A stretch of 64,000 bases of DNA from G963677325 sp963677325 (GTDB lineage: Bacteria > Bacteroidota > Bacteroidia > Bacteroidales > Prolixibacteraceae): contig CAXXGM010000013.1 in NCBI GenBank assembly GCA_963677325.2, positions 1-64,000 on the forward strand, written 5' to 3'. The position numbers and the translations under genes were made by a program. The notes under the pieces are model-generated. The model made no database searches, was not told the origin of the DNA, and saw nothing but the letters and a program-made list of their open reading frames with translations. This document shows, piece after piece, positions 51,103 to 60,203 of this stretch (its first letter is position 1; the number at the start of each line of letters is the position of its first letter).

Positions 51103-52506
51103 ATGAAAAGAATTATACTTTCAGGATTTATATTCTCCCTAATGATATTGTTGACTGCATGCGGAGGAGCCGGCAAATCAGCTGAAAAGAAAAATTCCTC
51201 GGAGAAAGCTGCATTTACAGGTGCAAAAGGTGAAGTAAGAATCATAACTTTAGATCCTGGCCATTTCCATGCTTCTCTGGTACAGAAAAACATGTACAAT
51301 CAAATAAATTCTGAGGCCTTTGTCTTTGCACCGGAAGGTCCCGACGTAAAGGAACATCTCAAAATGGTGGAATCTTTCAATCAAAGGAGCAACAATCCAA
51401 CGGCCTGGATAGAGAAGGTATACACAGGAAAAGATTATCTTGAGAAAATGCTGGCCCAAAAACCGGGAAATGTCGTCGTGCTTGCCGGAAATAATAAATT
51501 GAAAACAGATTACATCAGGAAGTCAGTCGAAGCAGGATTAAATGTTCTATCCGATAAACCGATGGTAATATCTCCTGAAAAGTTTTCTGATCTCGAAGAG
51601 GCTTTCAAAATTGCACAGGAGAAGAAAGTTCTCCTTTATGATATCATGACCGGAAGATTTGAAATAAAAAATATCCTGCTTAGGGAAATTTCACAGCTCC
51701 CCGAGATTTTCGGGAAACTTCAGAATGGAACTCCTGAAATGCCAGCTGTCGAAAGTTGCAGCATTCATCACTATCTGAAAAAAGTAGCAGGAAACACTCT
51801 TGTGCGTCCAGCCTGGTATTTTGATGTGGATCAACAAGGTGAAGGAATAGTAGATATTACAACTCACCTGGTTGATTTTGTACAATGGGGATGTTTTCCA
51901 AATCAGATAATCGGGAAATCTGATATTGAAATGATTTCTGCCAGACGTTGGTCTACAGAAATAAGCAAAGAAGATTTTAAGAGCGTAACATCGTGTAATG
52001 AATATCCGGATTACCTGAAAAAAGATGTGAATAACGACAAATTAAATGTATTTGCCAACGGCGAAATGCTTTACAGGATCAAAGGTGTTACATGTAAATT
52101 AACCGTCGAATGGAGGAGTAAATCCCTCGATGGTAAGGGAGATATTCAAAGTACTGTTTTGAGAGGAACAAATTGTACACTCGAAGTCAAAGATGGTGAT
52201 TTACTGATCGTTGCCAATGAAAAAAATGATTTAGGTTTATTTGCCGGCAATCTTGAAAAAGCCATTGTGCAGGATTTACCCCAACAAGGACTTGGCATTG
52301 AAAAAGTAAATAAAAATACATGGAAAGTAATCATTCCGGAAAAATACAATGTTCCTCATGAAACCAATTTTAGTCAGGTAATGGATCAATACATGGAATA
52401 TTTAAAAGCCGGAAAGTTACCTGAAATGGAAGTTAAAAACATGATTACAAAATATTACACGACAATAAGTGCATTGAAAATTGCAAAAGAAAGTAAAAAG
52501 ATTTAA
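51103..52506 (+). CDS. Exported Gfo/Idh/MocA-like lipoprotein
   Basis: A 467-residue protein with a lipoprotein signal: MKRIILSGFIFSLMILLTAC, lipobox LTAC, then GGAGK. The following N-terminal part is like Gfo/Idh/MocA enzymes (KPMVISPEKF-like SDKP in NVLSDKPMVIS; DITTHLVDFVQW as the conserved His helix), and the last ~150 residues resemble the Bacteroidota oxidoreductase C-terminal domain. The usual GxGxxG is replaced by LDPGHFHASL, so a classical NAD-binding loop is not evident. The role is unknown; periplasmic or outer-membrane sugar chemistry is likely. Confidence 0.85.
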   Translation: MKRIILSGFIFSLMILLTACGGAGKSAEKKNSSEKAAFTGAKGEVRIITLDPGHFHASLVQKNMYNQINSEAFVFAPEGPDVKEHLKMVESFNQRSNNPTAWIEKVYTGKDYLEKMLAQKPGNVVVLAGNNKLKTDYIRKSVEAGLNVLSDKPMVISPEKFSDLEEAFKIAQEKKVLLYDIMTGRFEIKNILLREISQLPEIFGKLQNGTPEMPAVESCSIHHYLKKVAGNTLVRPAWYFDVDQQGEGIVDITTHLVDFVQWGCFPNQIIGKSDIEMISARRWSTEISKEDFKSVTSCNEYPDYLKKDVNNDKLNVFANGEMLYRIKGVTCKLTVEWRSKSLDGKGDIQSTVLRGTNCTLEVKDGDLLIVANEKNDLGLFAGNLEKAIVQDLPQQGLGIEKVNKNTWKVIIPEKYNVPHETNFSQVMDQYMEYLKAGKLPEMEVKNMITKYYTTISALKIAKESKKI

Positions 52507-52576
52507 TGTCTATTTGCTCGTACCCAGGCCCTTTAACATTAGGAAAAGAGTTAATATGTAATTTGAATTATCCGTT

Positions 52577-52584
52577 TAAGTTTG
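52577..52584 (+). promoter_or_regulatory. Possible -7 box (TAAGTTTG) before the small ORF/dedA pair
   Basis: Matches TAnnTTTG about 40 bp before the ATG at 52624. The -33 region is not well conserved. Confidence 0.35.
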
Positions 52585-52623
52585 AGGTTAAGATAAACCT
52601 TCAATTCTTTTCATTAAAACGAA

Positions 52624-52758
52624 ATGAGTGATCAGCTTTTATTTTATCCTGAAAACAAATATTCAGACGAAACGACCAGGAGAAAATCTCTTTCACAAAG
52701 GAGCATGATTATTGGGGAGTTCCATCTGGCCATTGAAAGACAAATAATTATCAGATGA
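52624..52758 (+). CDS. 44-residue small ORF overlapping the DedA start (ATGA)
   Basis: ATG at 52624, stop TGA at 52756-52758, so it overlaps the dedA ATG at 52755 by 4 bp. The protein MSDQLLFYPENKYSDETTRR continues with mixed basic and hydrophobic residues and ends RQIIIR. It has no recognisable domain and no signal peptide. The ATGA junction suggests coupled translation, either as a leader peptide or a small partner. It could also be chance. Confidence 0.45.
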   Translation: MSDQLLFYPENKYSDETTRRKSLSQRSMIIGEFHLAIERQIIIR

Positions 52759-53396
52759 ATGAAATAATTGAACTCGTCTTACATACAGATAATGCCATAA
52801 AGTTGATTGTAGCAGAAAATGTAATTAAAGCTTATTTTGTTCTTTTTCTGATAATTTTTTCTGAAACGGGTTTTATCTTCTTCCCCTTTCTCCCGGGAGA
52901 TGGACTTTTGTTTTCAGCTGGTGTAATTGCTGCATCAACTGATCTGGGAATTGCAATACTGATCCCTCTTTTGATTATTGCAGCTATATGCGGAAATATA
53001 AGCAATTATGCAGCAGGAAGATTCTTTGGAAAAAATCTGGAGAAGAGCAATAACAGGTTTGTCCGGAATCATCTGATTAAGTACATCGTAAGGACAAGGC
53101 ATTTCTATGATAAACATGGCGAGAAATCGATCATAATCGGTAGATTTTTCCCTGTAATCAGAACATATATACCGTTTTTTGCAGGACTTTCAAGTTTCCC
53201 GGTTAACAACTTTATCAATTACACGATTCTGGGCGCCATTATCTGGGTTCCTTTTTTCAGCCTGGCTGGCTATTTTCTTGGTGAGATCCCGTGGGTGGAA
53301 AATAATTTTGGTTTAATTTTTCTGGGACTGATAATCGTTACCCTGATGCCTTTCTTTTATAATATAATCAAATTAGGTCTGAGAAAAAGCAGGTAG
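52755..53396 (+). CDS. DedA-family membrane protein
   Basis: A 213-residue inner-membrane protein with the DedA/SNARE-associated domain. It shows FPFLPGDGLLFSAGVIA, GNISNYAAGRFFGK, RFFPVIRTYIPFFAG (the G-x-R-F/Y-x-P-x-x-R core) and ILGAIIWVPFFSLAGYFLGE. DedA proteins move phospholipids or undecaprenyl phosphate across the membrane, which would be relevant to recycling the lipid carrier used by the polysaccharide systems. That link is speculative. It is preceded by a coupled 44-codon ORF. Confidence 0.9.
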   Translation: MNEIIELVLHTDNAIKLIVAENVIKAYFVLFLIIFSETGFIFFPFLPGDGLLFSAGVIAASTDLGIAILIPLLIIAAICGNISNYAAGRFFGKNLEKSNNRFVRNHLIKYIVRTRHFYDKHGEKSIIIGRFFPVIRTYIPFFAGLSSFPVNNFINYTILGAIIWVPFFSLAGYFLGEIPWVENNFGLIFLGLIIVTLMPFFYNIIKLGLRKSR

Positions 53397-53404
53397 CAGT
53401 CTGT

Positions 53405-54376
53405 TCATCTTCTGTAATTAACTGAACGGCGACTCAACCATTTTCGGTAAACAAGAGAATTCAAATAATAGCCGATCAACCCGGTATAAGTTTTTGACAA
53501 TACATTCATTTTTTTATTGAAAAAGAAAATCAGACTAAAAACAGCAGGAAAAAATAATGAAATAACATTATTAAAAACAAGGAAGGTATGCATATAAACA
53601 TTCTTAAAACCTTTGGTATGTTTTGAAAGATAGACGTGTCTGGAAATAAAAACCTCTGTTTTTGTTAAAGCTGTTATGGAAGAATTAACCCGTGAAGCTC
53701 CTCCATGATTATGCTCCACCTCAACGTTTTTAAGAAAAATAATCTCCCCTCCTGCATCTCTTGCTCTTTTACACAGATCAACGTCCTCATAATACATCCA
53801 AAAATCTTCATCCCATTTACCAATATTCCAAAAGTCATTTTTACGGATCATAATCACTGAACCTGAGACCCAATCCGGGTAAATATGACTGGAGTCCTGA
53901 CGAAATTCTCTTCCATCAACTCCGGTAATTATTTTATTCAGTGCCCTAAGCCAGCCAGTAAGTGTAGAAGGAGAAAGAAACCTTCCATAGGCCTTTTCTT
54001 CACAGCCATCTTCCTTGATTTGCCGACAGGAAATAATACTGTTTTTTTCACAAGCGTACATTTGTTGAAGCATCGCAAACAAGGCCTGCTCTGAAACAAC
54101 CGTATCCGGATTGAGGAAAAGCAACACTTCACCTTTTGCAATAGATGCACCTGCATTGCAACCATTGGCAAATCCGTTATTCCCGCTGTTTTCAATGAAA
54201 TTAAAAAAAGAATATTGATCCCTGAAACTTCCAAGCAGGCCGTCATTGGAAGCATTGTCGACGACAATCACCTCAAAAATAAAATTATTCTGCGTCACGG
54301 CAGAAAGGGAATCCAAACATTGTTTTAACCTCTTCCAGCCCTTGTAATTGACTATGATAACTGATAAATCCGGCAC
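53405..54376 (-). CDS. GT2 glycosyltransferase (rhamnosyltransferase-like)
   Basis: A 323-residue GT-A enzyme, MPDLSVIIVNYKGWKRLKQC, with EVIVVDNASNDG, ENSGNNGFANGCNAGASIAK, the metal-binding LLFLNPDTVVS and WMYYEDVDLCKRARDAGGEI. The C-terminal 60 residues are hydrophobic and may associate with the membrane. Such WcaA/WbbL-type enzymes transfer rhamnose or similar sugars. It is isolated from the main polysaccharide operon. Confidence 0.88.
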   Translation of the reverse strand: MPDLSVIIVNYKGWKRLKQCLDSLSAVTQNNFIFEVIVVDNASNDGLLGSFRDQYSFFNFIENSGNNGFANGCNAGASIAKGEVLLFLNPDTVVSEQALFAMLQQMYACEKNSIISCRQIKEDGCEEKAYGRFLSPSTLTGWLRALNKIITGVDGREFRQDSSHIYPDWVSGSVIMIRKNDFWNIGKWDEDFWMYYEDVDLCKRARDAGGEIIFLKNVEVEHNHGGASRVNSSITALTKTEVFISRHVYLSKHTKGFKNVYMHTFLVFNNVISLFFPAVFSLIFFFNKKMNVLSKTYTGLIGYYLNSLVYRKWLSRRSVNYRR

Positions 54377-54456
54377 CTTATAATTACATTTTAATGTTTC
54401 ATGAAGAATTGCAACTTACATTTTACAATAATATATTATATTCTCATCGGATCATC

Positions 54457-54464
54457 TAAATTTG
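54457..54464 (+). promoter_or_regulatory. Possible -7 box (TAAATTTG) for apbE
   Basis: A match to TAnnTTTG about 50 bp before the apbE ATG at 54513. The -33 part is weak. Confidence 0.4.
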
Positions 54465-54512
54465 CCAATGAAAATTTAATAATTGAGAATTAATTTTTGT
54501 GGATTATAACGC

Positions 54513-55472
54513 ATGTGGAATCTTCTGAAAAAAAACAATAAATACATCTTTAACGAAGGTCCGGTTTACAGTACTTCGTACCATATTGTTTACGAAAGTC
54601 CGGAAGGAAAAGATTTACAAAAGGGGATAGAACAAAAATTGATGGAACTTGACAACTCACTTTCTGTCTTTAATCAGAACAGTACCATCTCCAAAATAAA
54701 TCAGAATCTTCCCGTAAAGATTGACTCTCTTTTCAGAAAATGCTTTCGTAAAGCCATACATATTTCTTCAAAAACTGAGGGGGCATTTGACCTTACCATC
54801 AGTCCACTGGTTAATGCCTGGGGATTTGGATTTAAAAATAAGGAACAAATTACAAAATCACGGATTGATGAACTGCTTCAAATCACAGGTTACCAAAAGG
54901 TTAATCTGAAATGGGGCTCAATAATAAAACAAAGACCAGAAATTATGTTGGATGCCTCGGCTATCGCAAAGGGATTAAGTGTCGATATAGTGGCAAAATT
55001 CCTTAGATCAAAAGGCTGCAGAAATTACATGGTAGAAGTAGGTGGTGAAATTTTAGCCAAAGGTGTAAACAGCAACAACCAGAAATGGCGCATCGGGATT
55101 AGCAAACCTGAAAATGAGTCTTTATCTCTTAACCAGGATTATCAGGCTGTGGTTGCAATCTCAGATAAGGCTTTGGCTACATCCGGCAATTATCGCAATT
55201 TCTACATGGAAGGAGAAAAAAAATATTCTCATACCATTGATCCAAAGAGCGGGTATCCTGTCCAACATAACCTGTTAAGTGCAACTGTCCTTGCTGATGA
55301 TTGCATGACCGCCGATGCTTATGCCACTGCATTCATGGTGCTCGGAGTTGAAAAATCCCTCGAAATTGCAAATAAAACTCATGGTCTGGAATGCTTTCTA
55401 ATTTTCAGCAGCCAAAAATCAGAATATGAGAGTGTACATTCAAATGGCTTTGGAAAATACTTTGTTGAGTGA
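54513..55472 (+). CDS. apbE: FAD:protein FMN transferase
   Basis: A 319-residue ApbE. YSTSYHIVYESPEGKDLQKG and LDNSLSVFNQNSTISKINQN at the N-terminal side, DASAIAKGLSVDIVAKFL, VEVGGEILAKGVN and YSHTIDPKSGYPV (carrying the metal-binding segment) are diagnostic. Ahead of DDCMTADAYATAFMVLG it has the usual C-terminal half. It attaches FMN to a Thr in partner proteins such as Na+-translocating quinone reductase subunits. There is no clear signal peptide or lipobox, unlike most ApbE proteins; no partner is near. Confidence 0.92.
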   Translation: MWNLLKKNNKYIFNEGPVYSTSYHIVYESPEGKDLQKGIEQKLMELDNSLSVFNQNSTISKINQNLPVKIDSLFRKCFRKAIHISSKTEGAFDLTISPLVNAWGFGFKNKEQITKSRIDELLQITGYQKVNLKWGSIIKQRPEIMLDASAIAKGLSVDIVAKFLRSKGCRNYMVEVGGEILAKGVNSNNQKWRIGISKPENESLSLNQDYQAVVAISDKALATSGNYRNFYMEGEKKYSHTIDPKSGYPVQHNLLSATVLADDCMTADAYATAFMVLGVEKSLEIANKTHGLECFLIFSSQKSEYESVHSNGFGKYFVE

Positions 55473-55501
55473 AAATAAAAGGCAATTGGCATGAATTCAG
55501 A

Positions 55502-55540
55502 TAAAAAAAGAGGCGCGTAAACAGGCGTCTCTTTCTTTAT
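55502..55540. terminator. Probable bidirectional terminator between apbE and xylE
   Basis: Stem AGAGGCGC (55509-55516) with GCGTCTCT (55525-55532), an 8-nt loop, an A-run on the left and a T-rich run on the right. It lies between two convergent genes. Confidence 0.7.
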
Positions 55541-55556
55541 CCAAAAGATAATCAGA

Positions 55557-57197
55557 TCACTTTTTGGTAGTCCATAATTCTTCCATATCTTCAAGCGTTT
55601 TTCCCTTGGTCTCCGGGACGAAACGCCATACAAACCATGCTGCGATAATCCCCATCAATCCGTAAATCCAGTAAGCAAAACCATGATTAAAAAGACCCGT
55701 AAGCCAGGTATTATCATTCATCATAGGGAAAGTCCATGAAACAATCAGATTAGCAATCCATTGGGCTGCAACAGCAATGGACATGGCTCCGCGGATACTG
55801 TTTGGAAAAATTTCGGCAAGAAGAACCCAGGTCACTGGGCCCCAACTCATTGCAAAACCTGCAGTATAAAGAAGCATGAATATTAATGCAAGAAATCCTT
55901 CTTTGTGAAATGAGAACGATAAACCTAAACTTATCATACTAACGGCCATGATTAATGCTCCTATGATCATCAAAGGTTTCCGTCCGAATTTATCGACAGT
56001 AAAGATCGCCAGTACAGTAAAAATCATATTGATTGCACCTATAATAATAGTCTGAAGCAGAGAAGAGTCTGTACTGGCGCCCATATTGCGGAAAATATTG
56101 CTTGCATAATACAGGACCACATTGATTCCAACAAATTGCTGAAAAACAGAAAGCATTATCCCAACAAAAATGACAAAGAAACCATACGAAAGCCACGGTA
56201 CGCTCTTTTCATGGAGCGTTTTTTTAATATCGGTCAATATTTCATCTGCGCTTTCTTTACCTGATATCTTTTCCAGAACTGCCAGAGCTTTAACATCCTG
56301 TCCCTTCATAACCAAAAAGCGGGGAGTCTCAGGCACTGTTAGGAGGAGCAATAGAAAGAGTGCTGAGGGAATCATTCCTGAGAAAAACATCCAGCGCCAA
56401 CCTTCATTTATAAGCCATACCTCATCTCCGCTTCTGGCAATAAAATAATTAACAAAATAGATGATCAGCATTCCAAAGATAATGGCAAACTGATTCCAGG
56501 AAATGAGCTTCCCCCGGATTTCAGCCGGGGCAATCTCTGCAATATACATCGGAGAAAGCATTGAAGCCAATCCTACACCTATTCCCCCAATAATGCGGTA
56601 GATAACAAAAGAATATACGTCAAGGGTCCCGAAAAAATTAAAAAGCTCAGGCCTCCAGGCTCCAATCGCCGAAAGGGTAAAAGCTGAGGCAGCTATAATT
56701 AAGCCTTTCCTCCTTCCAAATGATTTCGAAACAAAACCCGCCAGGGCCCCTCCAATTATACAACCTATCAATGCACTTGAGATTACAAATCCTTTTGCTG
56801 AATCAGCAATGCTTTTTAACCCTTCTGTATCTCCGGCAACAGGCATTTGCTGTGCATGATAAAAAAAAGAATAAACGGTTAAAATCAATAACAGGATACC
56901 ACTGATCAGACCTCCTTTCCTTGTGCCCAATAGCCTGATGATTTGTCCCGATATAATGACAACCACCAAATAAAGCACCACAGTAACCAGAATCTTGTGT
57001 TGGGTTATCAAGGCGACTGCATAATCATAAAAGGAAGGATTGAGAGCTTTGCTGATATAAAATTCAACAAGCGATTTTTCGGCTCCATTGACCACCGCAG
57101 TATCATAACCAAAAAGCAACCCGCCAAGCGTAGCTACAATGGTCAGCATGGTAATGTAACGCGACTGTCCCTTTTTCTGTACGTCTGAATGACTCAT
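55557..57197 (-). CDS. xylE: D-xylose:H+ symporter, MFS sugar porter
   Basis: A 546-residue sugar-porter family permease. It has LLFGYDTAVVNGAEKSL, KSFGRRKGLIIAASAFTLSA, IGGIGVGLASMLSPMYIAEI, PETPRFLVMKGQ, QQFVGINVVLYY and PETKGKTLEDMEEL, all standard XylE/GLUT motifs. It is longer than E. coli XylE by about 55 residues because of an extra loop and membrane stretch after TM1, a form that also occurs in other Bacteroidota XylE proteins. Last gene of the xylose operon, 9 bp after xylA. Confidence 0.92.
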   Translation of the reverse strand: MSHSDVQKKGQSRYITMLTIVATLGGLLFGYDTAVVNGAEKSLVEFYISKALNPSFYDYAVALITQHKILVTVVLYLVVVIISGQIIRLLGTRKGGLISGILLLILTVYSFFYHAQQMPVAGDTEGLKSIADSAKGFVISSALIGCIIGGALAGFVSKSFGRRKGLIIAASAFTLSAIGAWRPELFNFFGTLDVYSFVIYRIIGGIGVGLASMLSPMYIAEIAPAEIRGKLISWNQFAIIFGMLIIYFVNYFIARSGDEVWLINEGWRWMFFSGMIPSALFLLLLLTVPETPRFLVMKGQDVKALAVLEKISGKESADEILTDIKKTLHEKSVPWLSYGFFVIFVGIMLSVFQQFVGINVVLYYASNIFRNMGASTDSSLLQTIIIGAINMIFTVLAIFTVDKFGRKPLMIIGALIMAVSMISLGLSFSFHKEGFLALIFMLLYTAGFAMSWGPVTWVLLAEIFPNSIRGAMSIAVAAQWIANLIVSWTFPMMNDNTWLTGLFNHGFAYWIYGLMGIIAAWFVWRFVPETKGKTLEDMEELWTTKK

Positions 57198-57206
57198 ATC
57201 AGAAGA

Positions 57207-58532
57207 TTAAATATAAAAATTGATCATCTGTTCGAATGCCTCTTGTTTCCCGCTTATTTGCGCCGGTTCACCAACTTCTTTAGCTATTTCGCGAAGGTCC
57301 TCTAAAGTAAGTCTTGAAGATTCAAATTCAGAACCTTTACCGCTGTCAAACGATTGGTAGCGATCTTTTCGCATTTTCAGATAACCGGACTCCTTCAGAA
57401 GTCTGTCTGCTATCAGAAGGGCCCGAGCAAAAACATCCATTCCCGATACATGTGCAATAAAAATATCTTCAGGATCCGTTGAATTTCTTCTGGTCTTTGC
57501 ATCAAAATTAACCCCGCCATTGATGAATCCGCCTGCTTGTATAATTTCCATCATGGCTTCTGTTACCTCATAAATATTTGTTGGAAACTCATCGGTGTCC
57601 CAGCCATTCTGATAATCCCCTTTATTGGCATCTATCGATCCAAACATCCCGTTATCGGATGCCATACGCAATTCATGCGAAAAGGTATGCCCTGCAAGAG
57701 TTGCATGATTCACCTCAATATTCATCCTGAAATCCTTTTCCAGGCCGTACTGACGAAGAAATCCAATGACTGTCTGAGTATCAAAATCATATTGATGTTT
57801 GGTAGGTTCCATTGGTTTGGGCTCGATAAGGAAGGTCCCTTTAAATCCCTGTTTCCGTCCGTAATCGCGTGCCATCTGAAGAAACCGTCCAAGATGTTCG
57901 AGTTCTCGCTTTGTATTGGTGTTATGCAGGCTCATATAACCTTCACGACCTCCCCAAAAAACATAATTAGTGCCCCCTAAAGCAATGGTGGCATCAATTG
58001 CATTCTTAACCTGAACCGCAGCATTTGCTACAACATTAAAATCGGGATTGGTCGAAGCGCCATTCATATACCTGGGATTTGAAAAAACATTGGCAGTACC
58101 CCATAACAGCTTTACACCGCTTTGATCCTGCTTGTCCTTCATAACCGGAACTATTTTCCCCAACCTGTCCTCTATCTCAAAAACTGAACCATCTCCAACG
58201 ATATCAGTATCGTGAAAACAATAAAAAGGAGCGCCTATTTTAGTTATAAATTCAAAGGCCGCATCCAGTTTGTTTTTGGCCGCTTCTATTGGATCTGAGG
58301 CGCCGTTCCATGGAAAGGATTTTGTACCCGGACCGAATGGATCTCCACCCTCTCCGCAGAAGGTGTGCCAGTAGGCAACTGCAAAACGCAAATGATCTTT
58401 CAATGTCTTGCCATTAATCATTTGTTTTTCATCATACCATTTAAAAGCCAAAGGATTCTTTGATTCTTTTCCTTCAAATTTTATCTTTCCTATTCCCGGG
58501 AAATATTCCCGCTTTCCTATCAATGCGGCCAT
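57207..58532 (-). CDS. xylA: Xylose isomerase
   Basis: A 441-residue class II xylose isomerase converting D-xylose to D-xylulose. Active-site blocks are present: YCFHDTDIVGDG (catalytic His), VFWGGREGYMSLHNT, EPKPMEPTKHQYDFD with Glu/Lys metal and substrate ligands, NHATLAGHTFSHELR and SIDANKGDYQNGWDTDEFPT. The N terminus MAALIGKREYFPGIGKIKFE is typical. Operon order xylB-xylA-xylE with short gaps; no XylR regulator is in the window. Confidence 0.97.
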   Translation of the reverse strand: MAALIGKREYFPGIGKIKFEGKESKNPLAFKWYDEKQMINGKTLKDHLRFAVAYWHTFCGEGGDPFGPGTKSFPWNGASDPIEAAKNKLDAAFEFITKIGAPFYCFHDTDIVGDGSVFEIEDRLGKIVPVMKDKQDQSGVKLLWGTANVFSNPRYMNGASTNPDFNVVANAAVQVKNAIDATIALGGTNYVFWGGREGYMSLHNTNTKRELEHLGRFLQMARDYGRKQGFKGTFLIEPKPMEPTKHQYDFDTQTVIGFLRQYGLEKDFRMNIEVNHATLAGHTFSHELRMASDNGMFGSIDANKGDYQNGWDTDEFPTNIYEVTEAMMEIIQAGGFINGGVNFDAKTRRNSTDPEDIFIAHVSGMDVFARALLIADRLLKESGYLKMRKDRYQSFDSGKGSEFESSRLTLEDLREIAKEVGEPAQISGKQEAFEQMINFYI

Positions 58533-58562
58533 AATAATTTATTTAAGTTATTTTTTAATTTT

Positions 58563-58639
58563 CTAAAGCCTTAACCCTAAAGCCTAAAGCCTTAACCCTA
58601 AAGCCTAAAGTCTAAAGCCTACAGTCTAAAGCCTAAATA
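58563..58639. repeat. Heptanucleotide array (CTAAAGC)x11 between xylB and xylA
   Basis: Eleven 7-bp units, mostly CTAAAGC with CTTAACC and CTACAGT variants, filling most of the 100-bp gap. The first three bases of the final unit are the stop codon of xylB (58633-58635). Confidence 0.88.
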
Positions 58640-60117
58640 AACCTTCTAAGATTTTGTTGCCATTCCATCCATGCATCTTCTACTGCATTTTTGTTTTTTG
58701 AATCCGGTTCAATGGTTTCAATTTTCTTTAATCCTGCAAAAGCATCTGAAAAAGAGGAATAGTAACCTGATCCTACTCCGGCCCCCCGGGCTGCACCGGC
58801 GGAACCATCTGTGTTATATAATTCAATGGTGGCGCCTGTTATGTCAGCAAGAGTTTCCCTGAATATTGGACTCAAAAACATATTGGCTTTCCCTGCACGA
58901 ATTACATTGGGTTTTATTCCGGTAAGTTTTAAAATATCCATCCCATACCTGAATGAAAAAACGATTCCTTCCTGGGCGGCCCTGAAAAGATGCGCCTGGT
59001 TATGAATGTTGAAATTCAAACCGCAAATCTGAGAACCGATATTCCGGTTTCCAAAAAGTCTTTCAGCTCCGTTACCAAAAGGGAATATAGATAATCCATC
59101 AGAACCTGTTGTTACCTGTTCTGCCATTTCATTCATTTTTTCGTAGGAAAAGCTTTTATTCCCGATATTCTTATTCATCCAGGAATTGAGGATCCCTGTG
59201 CCACTGATACATATCAAGACGCCTAACCGGGCCTTCTCTGCGGTATGATTAACATGGGCGAATATATTCACCCGGGACTGAGGGTCATAACTGATTTCCT
59301 TGCTGACCCCATAGACTACACCCGAAGTACCGGCTGTGGCCGCTATTTCACCCGGATTAAGAACATTTAAGGAAAGAGCATTATTAGGCTGGTCGCCGGC
59401 ACGGTAGGTGACAGGGATTCCTGGCTTCAATCCAAGTTCATTCGCAACGGAGGCGGTCACCTCTCCCTGAATACCAAAAGTATCCGTTAGATCAGGTAAT
59501 ACGTCTCTGCTGAATCCATAATAATTCATAACCAGATCAGAGAGACTGTTCTTTCTGAAATCCCAGAATATCCCCTCGGAAAGTCCTGATACAGTTGTAC
59601 GGATTTGACCGGTCAGAAGCATAGCAATGTAATCCCCCGGAAACATCACTTTGTAAATCTTATCATAAATCTCCGGTTCGTGATCTTTTACCCACTTTAA
59701 TTTAGAAGCCGTAAAATTTCCGGGTGAGTTCAAAAGCGATTCCATACACTCTTTTTCGCCAATATCCTGAAAGGCCTTTCTGCCAATTTCTGTAGCACGG
59801 CTGTCACACCAAATGATAGAGGGCCTGAGGACTTGCCTTTCCTTATCAATTAAAATCAATCCGTGCATTTGGTAGGAGATCCCGATGGATCCGATTTCTT
59901 TACCCGAAATATTCGCTGAAGAGATTGCTTCAAGAATGGCCATTTTCAGATTACCCCACCACTCCGACGGGTTTTGCTCAGCCCATCCGGCTTGCAATGA
60001 ATTGATCTTCATTTCATGTTTTGGAAAAAAAGAGGAGCCTGCAATTTCTCCATTCTCACCCTTCAGAACAGTAGCCTTTACGGAAGAGCTACCCACATCA
60101 ATTCCGAGAAGATACAT
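58633..60117 (-). CDS. xylB: Xylulokinase
   Basis: A 494-residue FGGY kinase phosphorylating D-xylulose at O5 with ATP. The start MYLLGIDVGSSSVKATVLKG has the phosphate-1 motif. GIGISYQMHGLILID-like context (SIGISYQMHGLILIDKERQV), PGDYIAMLLTGQIRTTVSGL and ATAGTSGVVYG are family blocks. The C-terminal FGGY signature region (GIKPNVIRAGKANMFLSPIF) is also recognisable. It is the first gene of the operon. Confidence 0.95.
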   Translation of the reverse strand: MYLLGIDVGSSSVKATVLKGENGEIAGSSFFPKHEMKINSLQAGWAEQNPSEWWGNLKMAILEAISSANISGKEIGSIGISYQMHGLILIDKERQVLRPSIIWCDSRATEIGRKAFQDIGEKECMESLLNSPGNFTASKLKWVKDHEPEIYDKIYKVMFPGDYIAMLLTGQIRTTVSGLSEGIFWDFRKNSLSDLVMNYYGFSRDVLPDLTDTFGIQGEVTASVANELGLKPGIPVTYRAGDQPNNALSLNVLNPGEIAATAGTSGVVYGVSKEISYDPQSRVNIFAHVNHTAEKARLGVLICISGTGILNSWMNKNIGNKSFSYEKMNEMAEQVTTGSDGLSIFPFGNGAERLFGNRNIGSQICGLNFNIHNQAHLFRAAQEGIVFSFRYGMDILKLTGIKPNVIRAGKANMFLSPIFRETLADITGATIELYNTDGSAGAARGAGVGSGYYSSFSDAFAGLKKIETIEPDSKNKNAVEDAWMEWQQNLRRFI

Positions 60118-60150
60118 AAGCTTTGATTCTTTTTTAGACTAAATGAGGGT

Positions 60151-60158
60151 CAAATTTA
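60151..60158 (-). promoter_or_regulatory. Possible -7 box (TAAATTTG) for the xyl operon
   Basis: On the minus strand it matches TAnnTTTG, 34 bp before the xylB ATG. No clear -33 TTTG. Confidence 0.4.
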
Positions 60159-60203
60159 GCTAAAAACATGATTCACATTTGAATTAGGAAATGTCAAAAT
60201 CTT

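Noticed and set aside
51027..51299. 90-codon open frame on the minus strand
   Set aside because: It opposes the signal peptide and start of the Gfo/Idh lipoprotein gene.
57537..57980. 147-codon open frame on the plus strand
   Set aside because: It is antisense to the well-conserved xylA and has no recognisable protein features.
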